This document shows positions 50,458-59,278 of a DNA stretch of 64,000 nt, in pieces. How positions within the stretch are numbered: the stretch's first letter is position 1; each line of letters begins with the position of its first letter. Made by a program: the position numbers and the translations under genes. This DNA is from Pseudobdellovibrionaceae bacterium (lineage in GTDB: Bacteria; Bdellovibrionota; Bdellovibrionia; Bdellovibrionales; Bdellovibrionaceae): contig JAHBUS010000001.1 of assembly GCA_019637955.1 (NCBI GenBank), forward strand, positions 823,542 through 887,541, read 5' to 3'. Under the pieces are notes generated by a model. It worked only from the letters and a program-made list of their open reading frames with translations, was not told the DNA's origin and ran no database searches.

Positions 50458-51621
50458 ATGTTCAAAAGCTTGTCGCTCACTTTAAGTTTTTTGATCGCGA
50501 GCGCTCCGGCTATCGCCGTCGAGCGGCCGCCACAATTCGTGCTGCTCGCTTTTGACAACTGCCAAGAGAATCAATCCTGGAAGCAAGTTTCTGATTTTTT
50601 GGATCAGATGAACACCGGGAGCAAGGACCGCCTGCGCTACACGTTCTTTTTGAGCGCGACGGGCCTGCTCGCCGATCCCGTCCGCCACACCTACACCGAT
50701 CCCATGGGACGAACCGGAAAATCGAATATCAACTTTGGCGGCGGCGAAGATGAAGTGATCGAGCGCGTGCGCTGGATCAACAAGCTTCACCGCGACGGCA
50801 ACGAGATCGCCTCGCACGCGGTTGGCCACTTTCCGGGACAAGATTGGTCGGTCGCGCAGTGGCGCCACGAATTGGACCAGTACGATTACATCATCAATAA
50901 CGTCGCCAGCATCAACGGACTCAAGGGCGACAAGGCCAAGGCCGCGACGCTCGCGTTTTCGGCTGATCAGATCCGCGGTTTTCGAGCGCCTTACCTTCAA
51001 GGCGGTAAAAATCTGATCCAGGTCTTGGGCGAGCGCCGCTACGCCTATGACACGTCGGATTCCAATCAGGGCTGGGAGCCGACCACTTGGCCCAAGCGTT
51101 TTTTGGAGGCCCTTGGTGGCAAAGGCCTGTGGAATTTTGGGTTGGGCTTTCTCACGCTGAACGCCACGCAAATCACCGAGGCGGATTTGAAAGCGGGACT
51201 TCCGCGCCAGAAAAAATCGATCAAGCTCCCGGCGATGGACTACAACTTCTGCTACCGCCAAACCGGCGGCTGCGCTGAAAAAGATCCGTTCAAAGCCGAA
51301 CAAGATAAAGATGCCCAAGAGATGCTGGTGGGTTACCTCAACTATTTCGCCACCAACTACAATGGCAACCGCGCGCCCGTGCACATCGGCCACCACTTTC
51401 AACAGTACCGTGGCGGGTCTTACAACCGCGCCCTGATGCGCTTTGCCCGCGCCGTCTGCGGACGGCCTGAGGTGAAGTGCACGACCTACAAAGAACTCAC
51501 CGACTACATGGAAAAGTTGGGGACGACCGGCCGAAATCAAGTCCAAGAAGGCCGTTTCGACAAAGCGGCACCTGTTTCGATCGAAGAGCTGGTCCAGTCT
51601 GCAAAGCTCGCGAGCGAGTAG
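50458..51621 (+). CDS. Secreted polysaccharide deacetylase family protein
   Basis: 387 residues, signal peptide to about residue 20 (PAIA). NodB-like motifs: AFDNCQ (D33, with Asn in place of the second Asp), EIASHAVGHFPG (metal histidines, about 117-127), GFRAPYLQGG and VHIGHHF near the end. The first motif departs from the standard TFDDG, as in a divergent CE4 subgroup. It is probably periplasmic or secreted and acts on peptidoglycan or prey wall; that target is inferred. It is the third gene after the transglycosylase. Confidence 0.82.
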   Translation: MFKSLSLTLSFLIASAPAIAVERPPQFVLLAFDNCQENQSWKQVSDFLDQMNTGSKDRLRYTFFLSATGLLADPVRHTYTDPMGRTGKSNINFGGGEDEVIERVRWINKLHRDGNEIASHAVGHFPGQDWSVAQWRHELDQYDYIINNVASINGLKGDKAKAATLAFSADQIRGFRAPYLQGGKNLIQVLGERRYAYDTSDSNQGWEPTTWPKRFLEALGGKGLWNFGLGFLTLNATQITEADLKAGLPRQKKSIKLPAMDYNFCYRQTGGCAEKDPFKAEQDKDAQEMLVGYLNYFATNYNGNRAPVHIGHHFQQYRGGSYNRALMRFARAVCGRPEVKCTTYKELTDYMEKLGTTGRNQVQEGRFDKAAPVSIEELVQSAKLASE

Positions 51622-51723
51622 CACGCCTTGACCCCAACCTGATAGCCTCATTTTTGGACTTTGAAACGACCTCGTTCTTGGGAGACAATGTCTTGGAGAC
51701 AATCTCAACAACAAGGAGTTGAC

Positions 51724-52305
51724 ATGTTACGCGTTTTTGCCCTGGGACTTTTGGGCCTGTCCATTTGCGCCTGCAGCAGCCCTCAAAAAGCAACCACCGA
51801 ATTAGCTTCGGCCAGCGAGGCTTCGTCCGCTCAGCGGCAGCCCGCCATGCACAACTATGCCGGCTATGACTGCACATCGGGAACTTTGAACTTGAGATAC
51901 GACGGTCCTGGATCCAACTACGCTTTTGGCGGTTATTCCAACCTCTACGTGGCCAACGAAAAACTCGCCGCTTACGAATCCGCTGAAGAGAACTCGCAAG
52001 AGAAACTCGGCGATGAGGTGGCCGATCAGAAACTTGAAGTTCTGTTCCGAGTGGAGAGCACCTCAACCATCGGAAAAATCAAGAGTTCACCCCGCGTGGG
52101 CGAGCGCTGCGCACCTGGCGAGCGCAGCTACCTGTCCTCGGAGTTCAAGACCCATCGAGTGATCGTTTTCGAACAGCTCTCGGCACGAGCCTTGGCGGCG
52201 ACGGGTCTTAAAAACGGACAAAAAGTAAAATTCTCGTGCAAAGAAAGCTCCTCGACTCCGATCAGCTGCCCCACTTCGGGCCGCTACCGACGCGACGATC
52301 TGTAA
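51724..52305 (+). CDS. Lipoprotein of unknown function
   Basis: 193 residues. The ATG at 51724 has an AAGGAG box. Lipobox ICAC followed by SSPQ. The mature part is beta-rich (CTSGTLNLRYDGPGSNYAFGGYSNLYV) with several cysteines. No family is recognised. Two direct GGAGACAAT copies (51681 and 51695) lie just upstream. Confidence 0.7.
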   Translation: MLRVFALGLLGLSICACSSPQKATTELASASEASSAQRQPAMHNYAGYDCTSGTLNLRYDGPGSNYAFGGYSNLYVANEKLAAYESAEENSQEKLGDEVADQKLEVLFRVESTSTIGKIKSSPRVGERCAPGERSYLSSEFKTHRVIVFEQLSARALAATGLKNGQKVKFSCKESSSTPISCPTSGRYRRDDL

Positions 52306-52327
52306 GCGGGGTCGCGCCCGACCACCT

Positions 52328-52765
52328 TCAGTCAGACGTTCCGACGCACTTGAATTTACCCATGAGCATCGTTCCGACGAAACCACCCATTGAGTATTTC
52401 TCGAGAACGGGTTCGTCATCCCAAAGCCCGACCAAGCGGTAACGAAGACCGACGGGACCGCTTGCGGCCTGCGCCTGTTTAATCGTCACTTCAACGATCG
52501 TCGTGCCGTCGACCTTGGTGGTCTTTGCGGTCACGTTGCGATTGGGTTTGAGCCAGTCGCCGCTCTCTTTGAGCTTCAGATTCCATTCGCCGCCCACGGG
52601 TCCCGTGTAACGGTCCGACTCCGAAGACAGTTCGAGTTCGTAGCCTTTGGTTTCAAGAGTCTCAGTGTCGATCGCTTTGCCGCACTTCACGTACGTGCTG
52701 GCGAACGCCGAAGACGACATCATCGTGAAGAGCACCAGCGACGACGTCAGAAGTCCATTTTTCAT
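52328..52765 (-). CDS. Small secreted protein of unknown function
   Basis: 145 residues from the ATG at 52765 (AAAGGA box; a frame from 52786 is less likely). Signal peptide to about residue 22 (SAFAS). It is a single compact beta-type domain with two cysteines (YVKCGKA and KFKCVG). No family is recognised. It converges on the preceding lipoprotein gene. Confidence 0.65.
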   Translation of the reverse strand: MKNGLLTSSLVLFTMMSSSAFASTYVKCGKAIDTETLETKGYELELSSESDRYTGPVGGEWNLKLKESGDWLKPNRNVTAKTTKVDGTTIVEVTIKQAQAASGPVGLRYRLVGLWDDEPVLEKYSMGGFVGTMLMGKFKCVGTSD

Positions 52766-52893
52766 AAGGGTCCTTTCACGGAACAAGTCCGTTGGCGCGG
52801 AACATACTCCGAGCGCACACCGCCCGATAGACCCCTGAAAATTTTCACTGATCGTCCGACCAATCTCTCGACAGCGGCGCGACCGTCAAAAAC

Positions 52894-52922
52894 AAAAAAC
52901 CCGCGGAGTTCCGCGGGCTTTC
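52894..52922 (-). terminator. Intrinsic terminator of the nuo operon
   Basis: Read on the minus strand: AAAGCCCGCGGA-AC-TCCGCGGGTTTT then further T. It is the second of two stem-loops after nuoI. Confidence 0.85.
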
Positions 52923-52936
52923 AACACACCGAGTCC

Positions 52937-52961
52937 CTAAAAGGTGCCTGGCACCTTTTAG
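52937..52961. repeat. 25-bp perfect palindrome overlapping the nuoI stop
   Basis: Arms CTAAAAGGTGCC and GGCACCTTTTAG flank a single T. The nuoI stop codon lies inside. A T-containing 3' arm makes it a possible first terminator. Partly similar strings (GGTGCCTGGC, GCACCTGGCAC) occur at about 41090 and 59387, so it may belong to a dispersed palindrome family. Confidence 0.6.
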
Positions 52962-53482
52962 ATGCCGGCTTTGTGGCGCTCTTCGTCGTCGAGAACGGAC
53001 TGGATGCCGCCTTTGAGTTGCGGGCGGTAAGCCAGGTGCTCGATGTTGTATTTGAAGTTCGCGCCCGACAGGCCGGGTGTTTGCCACTCGGGACCCATAC
53101 GAACCGCGTCCACCGGGCAGGCCTCTTCGCAGTAACCGCAGAAGACGCAGCGGAGGATGTCGATCTCGTACTTGATCGGGTACTTTTCGACCGTGGGATC
53201 TTCGTGCTCGCTCGCGGTGATCGAGATGCACTCGGCCGGACAGTTCGTCGCGCACAGCATGCAAGCCGTGCAGCGGAGCGAGCCGTCTTTTTTAACGGTC
53301 AGAACGTGATTCCCTTTAAAACGAGGAGAGTACTCATACTTCTCTTCGGGGTAGTTCAGGGTGATCATTTTCTTTTTGTTCAGAAGGTTTTTCACCATGT
53401 GCTTCATGGTGATGCCAAGCCCGCCCAGAATTCCGGGCAGGTACCACTTCTGGAGTTCGTTTTCACGTTGAGCGACGCTCAC
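52958..53482 (-). CDS. nuoI: NADH-quinone oxidoreductase subunit I
   Basis: 174 residues. Two 4Fe-4S motifs, CTACMLCATNCP and CVFCGYCEEACP, carry clusters N6a and N6b, which pass electrons towards N2 in NuoB. The N-terminal amphipathic helix (ILGGLGITMKHMVKNLL) lies on the membrane arm. It is the last gene of the operon and overlaps nuoG by 4 bp. A nuoH gene, usually next to nuoI, is missing. Confidence 0.96.
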   Translation of the reverse strand: MSVAQRENELQKWYLPGILGGLGITMKHMVKNLLNKKKMITLNYPEEKYEYSPRFKGNHVLTVKKDGSLRCTACMLCATNCPAECISITASEHEDPTVEKYPIKYEIDILRCVFCGYCEEACPVDAVRMGPEWQTPGLSGANFKYNIEHLAYRPQLKGGIQSVLDDEERHKAGI

Positions 53483-55059
53483 AGAGTCCCCCTCTTCATG
53501 ACGAATTCGTTTTTCTTACGGTGCTCTTGCATCACGCGGTCTGCGGGACGCGCGGTTTCGACCAGCACCGAAGTCTCGGGTTTGATCATCAAGTTCTGAC
53601 CGGCGAGCAGCTGAGCCGCTTCGCTGAGGTTCAAAGCTTCAGACACAACGGTCGTCACCTTTTTGAACTTCTGCGCAAGGCCCTTGTAGTTGACGAAAGT
53701 GCCGTCTTTCTCGACGTAACTCTTCATCGGGATCAGCCAGACATTGCCGCTCAAAGATTCGAGCTCGGCGTTTTTACCCGTCTGCATCCAGATCAGGTTT
53801 TTCGCCTTGGAGAGCGTTTGGATGACTTGCTTCATCTCGGGGAACCAAACTTGGTTCTCGGGACCGGCCACGACCACCGTGGTGATCGATCCGTTCGCCA
53901 AGCCCGCCTCGAGATCGGCCCATTTGCTTGCGGGCAAACCGAATTTTTCCATCGCGGTCAGAAGACCCTTGGTGTTCGGGTTGCGGTCGCCGCGCAGGAG
54001 CAGACCATCAAAGCTGTCGAACGAAGACGAGTTGTTCACCCAGTGGAACACCTTTTTGGTGCCCAGTTCTTGAGTGAATGTTTTCAAGACGCTCTCGTAC
54101 TCTTCCGACGAATATTGGCCGGTCAAAACCAAAGCCGTGCCCGACGCATTTGCTTTCACGACGCTCGAAGCATCTTTCGCGGCGGCGCCGGGAAGCATCT
54201 CTTCCCAACCCGCGCTCGTGCGCTTTTGGGCTTTGAGCCAACGCGCTTCGCGGTTGACGTACTTATAAACATCGCGGCCCTCGTCACACATCCAGTAGCC
54301 GTTCACTTCAGCGTTGTGCTGGGGTTTTACGCGGTAGAAGCCCTCTTTGTTGAAGTAGGCTTTCACGTTACAGCCGGTCGAGCAGCCGTTGCAGACGGTT
54401 TCTTGGTCTTTGAGATACCAAACCCGCTGACGGAATCGGAAGTCTTTCGAAGTCAGCGCGCCCACCGGGCAGATGTCCACGGTGTTGAGCGAGTATTTAT
54501 TGTCGAGCGGTTTACCGTCGTGAGTGCCGATCTCGGACTTGTCACCACGGTTGAAAATGCCGAGCTCGCTGGTTTTGGTCACTTCGTCGGTGAAGCGCAC
54601 GCAGCGCGAGCACAAAATGCAGCGCTCAGAATCCAAAACAACGGTGGGACCGAGATCGACCACTTTGTGTTTCTTCTGTTTGCGCTCGGCCATTTCGGGA
54701 TCGTATTTACCGAACTCCATGTACTGGTCTTGCAGTCCGCACTCGCCGGCCTGATCGCAGATCGGGCAATCGAGGGGGTGATTGATCAAATGGAAGTCGA
54801 GACCCCACTTGGCCGCGTCACGCACTTTTTCGGAGGTGTTGTTCACCTTCATGCCTTCGGTGATCACCGTGTTGCAGGCGATCTGCAAGCGGGGATTTCC
54901 CTCGATCTCGCACATGCAAAGACGGCAAACGCCCGCGACGCTCAGGCCCGGGTGCCAGCAATAGTGCGCGATCTTCTGGTCATTCGAGTACATCGCCTCG
55001 ATGATCGTGGTGCCTTCTTTAACTTCGATTTCTTTACCGTTAATGGTGCATTTCGGCAT
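53479..55059 (-). CDS. nuoG: NADH-quinone oxidoreductase subunit G, short form
   Basis: 526 residues; typical NuoG is about 700-900. The N-terminal 2Fe-2S ligands lie in HYCWHPGLSVAGVCRLCMCE and the N5-type site in CPICDQAGECGLQD. A 4Fe-4S set reads CILCSRCVRF, and the molybdopterin-domain cluster CNGCSTGCN follows near 225. The C-terminal molybdopterin-type domain is cut down to about 290 residues. Iron-sulfur relay residues are intact, so electron transfer should work. It overlaps nuoF by 20 bp and nuoI by 4 bp. Confidence 0.94.
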   Translation of the reverse strand: MPKCTINGKEIEVKEGTTIIEAMYSNDQKIAHYCWHPGLSVAGVCRLCMCEIEGNPRLQIACNTVITEGMKVNNTSEKVRDAAKWGLDFHLINHPLDCPICDQAGECGLQDQYMEFGKYDPEMAERKQKKHKVVDLGPTVVLDSERCILCSRCVRFTDEVTKTSELGIFNRGDKSEIGTHDGKPLDNKYSLNTVDICPVGALTSKDFRFRQRVWYLKDQETVCNGCSTGCNVKAYFNKEGFYRVKPQHNAEVNGYWMCDEGRDVYKYVNREARWLKAQKRTSAGWEEMLPGAAAKDASSVVKANASGTALVLTGQYSSEEYESVLKTFTQELGTKKVFHWVNNSSSFDSFDGLLLRGDRNPNTKGLLTAMEKFGLPASKWADLEAGLANGSITTVVVAGPENQVWFPEMKQVIQTLSKAKNLIWMQTGKNAELESLSGNVWLIPMKSYVEKDGTFVNYKGLAQKFKKVTTVVSEALNLSEAAQLLAGQNLMIKPETSVLVETARPADRVMQEHRKKNEFVMKRGTL

Positions 55060-56335
55060 ACAGCACTGTTCCCTTCACTTTCGAGCGGCCTTCACGAACG
55101 TAGTATTCGAACTCATCGCGGAACTTCGTGACGAAGCTGATGACCGGCAGAGCCGCGGCATCAGAAAGAGCGCAGATCGTGCGGCCCTTCATGTTGTCGG
55201 CGACTTTCAGGAGCAAATCGATGTCTTGCAGACGGCCTCGGCCCGACAAGATCGAGTGGACGATCTTATCAACCCAGCCCGTGCCTTCGCGGCAAGGCGT
55301 GCACTGACCGCAAGATTCATGGTGGTAGAAGTGGGTCAGATTGGCCAAGCAATCGACCATGCACTGAGAATCGTCGAGCACGATGATCGCGCCCGAACCC
55401 AGCATTGAGCCCGCCGCCGCGATGCTTTCATAATCGAGAAGCACCTTTTCGGCTTCTTCGGCGGTCAAAACGGGCGCCGACGATCCACCGGGGATCACGG
55501 CTTTGAGTTTTTTGCCGTTACGAATGCCGCCGCCCAATTTGTAGATCATGTCTTTCATCGGGTACGCGAGTGGAACCTCGTAGTTGCCGGGCTTGTTCAC
55601 GTTTCCAGAAAGCGAGAAGAACTTGGTGCCGGCCGATTTCTCGGTGCCGAACTTGCGGTAAGCCGCCGCGCCGTCTTTGATGATCGGAACGACCGCCGCC
55701 AGAGTCTCGACGTTGTTCACGATGGTGGGTTTGCGCAGGTAACCCTGAACCGCCGGGAACGGCGGCTTCAACTTGGGTTGGCCTTTCAAACCTTCGAGCG
55801 ACGAGATCATGCCGGTCTCTTCACCGCAGATGTACGCGCCCGCACCCGAGTAGACATCCATGTCGTGATCGAAACCCGAACCCAAGATATTTTTACCGAG
55901 CAGGCCCGCATCGTAAGCTTCACGGATCGCTTTTTCGAGAACCGCGATCGGATAGTGATACTCACCGCGAACGTAGATGTAGGATTTTTTCGAACCGATC
56001 GCGAACGACGAGATGATCATGCCTTCGATCAGTTGGTGAGGAGCGCGCTCCATCATCAACCGGTCTTTGAACGTGCCGGGCTCGCCTTCATCCGCATTGC
56101 AGAGCAGGTAGCGGGGCTCATTATTTTTCGGCAAGAAGCTCCACTTGGTGCCGGTCGAGAAGCCCGCGCCGCCACGACCGCGCAGACCCGACGCTTTGAC
56201 CTCGTCGATGATCTGCTGGGGCTGCATTTTCAGGGCTTTCGCCAAAACTTCGTAACCGCCGTGCTTTTTGTAGCCGGCAAGCCCGATGAACTCGTCTTTA
56301 TCGTAGTGCTCGCTTAGGAGCTTTGTTTCGCTCAT
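55040..56335 (-). CDS. nuoF: NADH-quinone oxidoreductase subunit F
   Basis: 431 residues. The NADH/FMN site is seen in GLRGRGGAGFSTGTKW and AYICGEETGMISSLEG; the N3 cluster ligands lie in ESCGQCTPCREG plus a later cysteine. It is the entry point of electrons from NADH. It overlaps nuoE by 4 bp and nuoG by 20 bp. Confidence 0.97.
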   Translation of the reverse strand: MSETKLLSEHYDKDEFIGLAGYKKHGGYEVLAKALKMQPQQIIDEVKASGLRGRGGAGFSTGTKWSFLPKNNEPRYLLCNADEGEPGTFKDRLMMERAPHQLIEGMIISSFAIGSKKSYIYVRGEYHYPIAVLEKAIREAYDAGLLGKNILGSGFDHDMDVYSGAGAYICGEETGMISSLEGLKGQPKLKPPFPAVQGYLRKPTIVNNVETLAAVVPIIKDGAAAYRKFGTEKSAGTKFFSLSGNVNKPGNYEVPLAYPMKDMIYKLGGGIRNGKKLKAVIPGGSSAPVLTAEEAEKVLLDYESIAAAGSMLGSGAIIVLDDSQCMVDCLANLTHFYHHESCGQCTPCREGTGWVDKIVHSILSGRGRLQDIDLLLKVADNMKGRTICALSDAAALPVISFVTKFRDEFEYYVREGRSKVKGTVLYAEMHH

Positions 56336-56811
56336 TTCAAACCTCGCAGGATGTTCATCGCCGACTCGGGAGTGAGATTTTCGTAGTATTTATCGTTCAC
56401 CTGCATCATCGGCGCGGTTCCGCACGAACCCAGGCACTCGGCGCGGGACACGGTGAAGCGGCCGTCTTCGGTGACTTGGTCCATACCGACTTTCAGCTCT
56501 TTGCAGATGTGCGCGGTCAACTCGGGCGCACCATTGATGTGGCACGAGAGCGTGCTGCAAATCTGCACATGGTGGCGTCCCACCGGTTTTTGATTGAACA
56601 TCGTGTAGAACTTGAACACTTCGTTGATGCGAGATTCGGGAATCTCCATCACTTGCGACAGATGGCGGATCACGTCTTCGTTGATCCAGCCCTTGTTCTC
56701 TTTCTGCGCGACGTAGAGTGAAGGAATGATGGCCGACTCTTTGGTTTCGTAGCGGGCCAGTTCTTTTTTGACTTGTCCGAGCCCCTCTGGGCTGAGTTGA
56801 AACATTGCCAT
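56332..56811 (-). CDS. nuoE: NADH-quinone oxidoreductase subunit E
   Basis: 159 residues. A thioredoxin-like 2Fe-2S subunit with the N1a ligands in ICSTLSC and AECLGSCG. The N-terminal helical bundle contains the family motif (VFKFYTMFNQKPVGRHHVQIC). It starts 6 bp after nuoCD and overlaps nuoF by 4 bp. Confidence 0.96.
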   Translation of the reverse strand: MAMFQLSPEGLGQVKKELARYETKESAIIPSLYVAQKENKGWINEDVIRHLSQVMEIPESRINEVFKFYTMFNQKPVGRHHVQICSTLSCHINGAPELTAHICKELKVGMDQVTEDGRFTVSRAECLGSCGTAPMMQVNDKYYENLTPESAMNILRGLK

Positions 56812-56817
56812 CTCTCC

Positions 56818-58500
56818 TTATCGATCCAGTTCACCAGCGATAACGTTCATGGAAGCCACGGTCGCGATCGCATCCGCGAGCATGCCGCCTTTCACCACGT
56901 GGGGGAAAGACTGGTAGATCGCGAAGCAAGGCGGACGGACTTTGAGGCGGTACGGGTTGGCGCTGCCATCCGAAACCAAGTAGAAACCGAGTTCGCCGTT
57001 GGCGGCTTCGGTCGCATCGTAGACTTCGCCAACGGGAGGACGCAGACCCTTGATGACCAACATGAAGTGATTCATGAGGCCTTCGATATTGCCGTAAACG
57101 TCTTTCTTCTCAGGAAGAACGATGCCTTTGTCGCGAATGGTGTAATCGCCGCTCGGCACGTTTTTACAAACCTGCTCGACGATCCGGATCGACTGGCGCA
57201 TCTCTTCGATGCGGCAGACGTAACGGTCGTAGATGTCGCCCGCGGTGCCGACGGGAACGTCGAAGTCGAGCTGATCGTAACCGTAGTAAGGATCTGTCTT
57301 ACGCAAATCCAAACCCACGCCCGAAGCGCGAAGCAAAGGACCGGTGTATCCCCACTGAACCGCTTCGTGCGCACTCACGGGCAAAACGCCGCGAGTCCGC
57401 TTGATGAAGATTTTGTTGTCGAGCATGAGCGCCGAGATTTCATCGACAGCGCCGCGCATTTCTTTGCAGAAATCCAAAACCTCGTTGAACCAGCCTTCCG
57501 GCGGATCATTGGCCATGCCGCCCACGCGGGTCATCGCGACCGTGAGGCGCGATCCGCAGAGCTTCTCGAACAAGTTGTAAACTTTTTCGCGGTACGTGAG
57601 CAGATGGAAGAACGCCGTCAAGGCGCCCAAGTCCACGCCGCCGGTGCCGACCGCGATGATGTGGTCGATAATGCGCGAGAGTTCAGCGAGAACGACCCGC
57701 ATCGCTTGCGCTTTGGGCGGAATCGTCACGCCGAGCAGACGCTCAACCGCTTTGCAGTAACCGATGTTGTTCATCGGCGCCGAGCAGTAGTTCAAGCGGT
57801 CCGTGTAAGGAATGACCTGGTTGTAAGGATGGGTCTCCGCCATTTTTTCGAAACAGCGGTGCAGGTAGCCGATCTCGCAGGCCGCACGCACGATGGTCTC
57901 GCCATCGAGCTCGGCCATCACGCGCAAGGTGCCGTGCATCGCGGGGTGCGAAGGACCGATGTTGAGCGGGATGTAGCGGTCGTTCAAAACGTCCCCAGGC
58001 GAACCGGGTTCGTTGTCGAAGTGGATCGGCAGCGTGACCGTGCAGCTTTGCTGACGGTCGGCCTCATAATCTTTGCGCAGAGGATGACCCACGAATTGGT
58101 GGTGGGTCAGGATCTTACGCAAATTCGGGTGGCCACGGAACAAGATGCCGAACATGTCGTACGCTTCGCGCTCGAACCAGTCGGCGCCTTTCCAAACGGT
58201 GGTCGCGGTATCAACGGCTTCGCCTTCGGAGAGTTGAACTTTGATGCGCAGACGCTTGGCGGTTTTTGAGTTGAAGAGGTGGTAAACCACGTCAAAACGC
58301 TTTTCGCGCGACGGATAGTCGGCGCCACAAACGTCCATCAGGAAATCGAACGCCTGAGAGTCTTTGAGGTGGCGCAGAACCGCGACAAGATCTTCTTTGG
58401 GAACGACGAGCGTGTTGTCGCCAAACGCCGAGGAGAACCCGTAGCTGTCGACTTGAAATCGTCGGGCCAGGTCGGTCTTGAGAACTTCGAGATTATTCAT
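56818..58500 (-). CDS. nuoCD: NADH-quinone oxidoreductase fused subunit CD
   Basis: 560 residues. Residues about 1-165 are NuoC ([22 protein letters not shown] and PSREKRFD); residues about 180-560 are NuoD ([22 protein letters not shown], and the quinone-site region [24 protein letters not shown]). The NuoCD fusion is also found in E. coli. It overlaps nuoB by 8 bp. Confidence 0.96.
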   Translation of the reverse strand: MNNLEVLKTDLARRFQVDSYGFSSAFGDNTLVVPKEDLVAVLRHLKDSQAFDFLMDVCGADYPSREKRFDVVYHLFNSKTAKRLRIKVQLSEGEAVDTATTVWKGADWFEREAYDMFGILFRGHPNLRKILTHHQFVGHPLRKDYEADRQQSCTVTLPIHFDNEPGSPGDVLNDRYIPLNIGPSHPAMHGTLRVMAELDGETIVRAACEIGYLHRCFEKMAETHPYNQVIPYTDRLNYCSAPMNNIGYCKAVERLLGVTIPPKAQAMRVVLAELSRIIDHIIAVGTGGVDLGALTAFFHLLTYREKVYNLFEKLCGSRLTVAMTRVGGMANDPPEGWFNEVLDFCKEMRGAVDEISALMLDNKIFIKRTRGVLPVSAHEAVQWGYTGPLLRASGVGLDLRKTDPYYGYDQLDFDVPVGTAGDIYDRYVCRIEEMRQSIRIVEQVCKNVPSGDYTIRDKGIVLPEKKDVYGNIEGLMNHFMLVIKGLRPPVGEVYDATEAANGELGFYLVSDGSANPYRLKVRPPCFAIYQSFPHVVKGGMLADAIATVASMNVIAGELDR

Positions 58501-59044
58501 AATCAGGCGCCTTCCAATTGTCTTTCCAAGGACGGGGCTTGTTCTCGGCGATCATCTTTTGCAAGAGCATCACGCCATCAAGAACGGCTTCAGGAGTGGG
58601 AGGACATCCGGGAACGTAAACATCCACGGGGATCACTTTGTCACAACCTTGAAGCACGTGGTACGCGCGGTAAAAACCGCCCGAACTCGCGCACGCGCCC
58701 ATCGAAATCACGTATTTGGGTTCGAGCATTTGGCGGTAGATGCGCACGAGAATCGGCGCCATCTTTTCGGTGATGGTGCCGGCGACGAGGAGCAAGTCCG
58801 CTTGACGTGGCGAGAAACGCACGACTTCGGCACCGAAGCGCGCGATGTCGTACTTGGGTCCCATGACCGACATCATCTCGATCCCGCAACAAGCGGTTCC
58901 GTACGGCATCGGCCACAAAGCGTTCTTACGACCCCAAGCCACGATCGCGTCCAACTTTGTGGTGAACGCAAACGAACGTGACATGTCATCGTGTCGTTGG
59001 GTTCCGGTCATGCCCGGAACAACAGGAGTTGTAGAAGTCGACAT
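58493..59044 (-). CDS. nuoB: NADH-quinone oxidoreductase subunit B
   Basis: 183 residues. N2 cluster ligands are seen as the adjacent pair in [10 protein letters not shown] and as [10 protein letters not shown] and VPGCPP. The ATG at 59044 has an AGGAG box. It is the first gene of the operon: no nuoA precedes it, and a 234-bp gap separates it from the divergent subtilase. It transfers electrons to quinone at the junction with the membrane arm. Confidence 0.96.
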   Translation of the reverse strand: MSTSTTPVVPGMTGTQRHDDMSRSFAFTTKLDAIVAWGRKNALWPMPYGTACCGIEMMSVMGPKYDIARFGAEVVRFSPRQADLLLVAGTITEKMAPILVRIYRQMLEPKYVISMGACASSGGFYRAYHVLQGCDKVIPVDVYVPGCPPTPEAVLDGVMLLQKMIAENKPRPWKDNWKAPDYE

Positions 59045-59278
59045 CAGCGTCTCCTCTCAGGTTTTCATTTGACTATCAATTTCTCTCAGAAATCAGCCAA
59101 GCTGACAAGATCCTTGAGCAATTGAGATTTTTCGAGAGTTATTCTCAAATCCACAACGCGATTCGCCATCAGACCACGATTTTCAAGATCGAGGCGGTCT
59201 TTGTGGTTGATTCGCCTCATGACAAGTTCCTAGAATTTTAGACTGACTCACGACACTCGACTAAAAGAGGGGAACATC

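Noticed and set aside
53521..55131. 536-codon open frame opposite nuoG
   Set aside because: Antisense shadow of nuoG; no recognisable motif.
56773..58269. 498-codon open frame opposite nuoCD
   Set aside because: Antisense shadow of an unambiguous nuoCD; the translation is rich in R, H, V and D with no fold signature.
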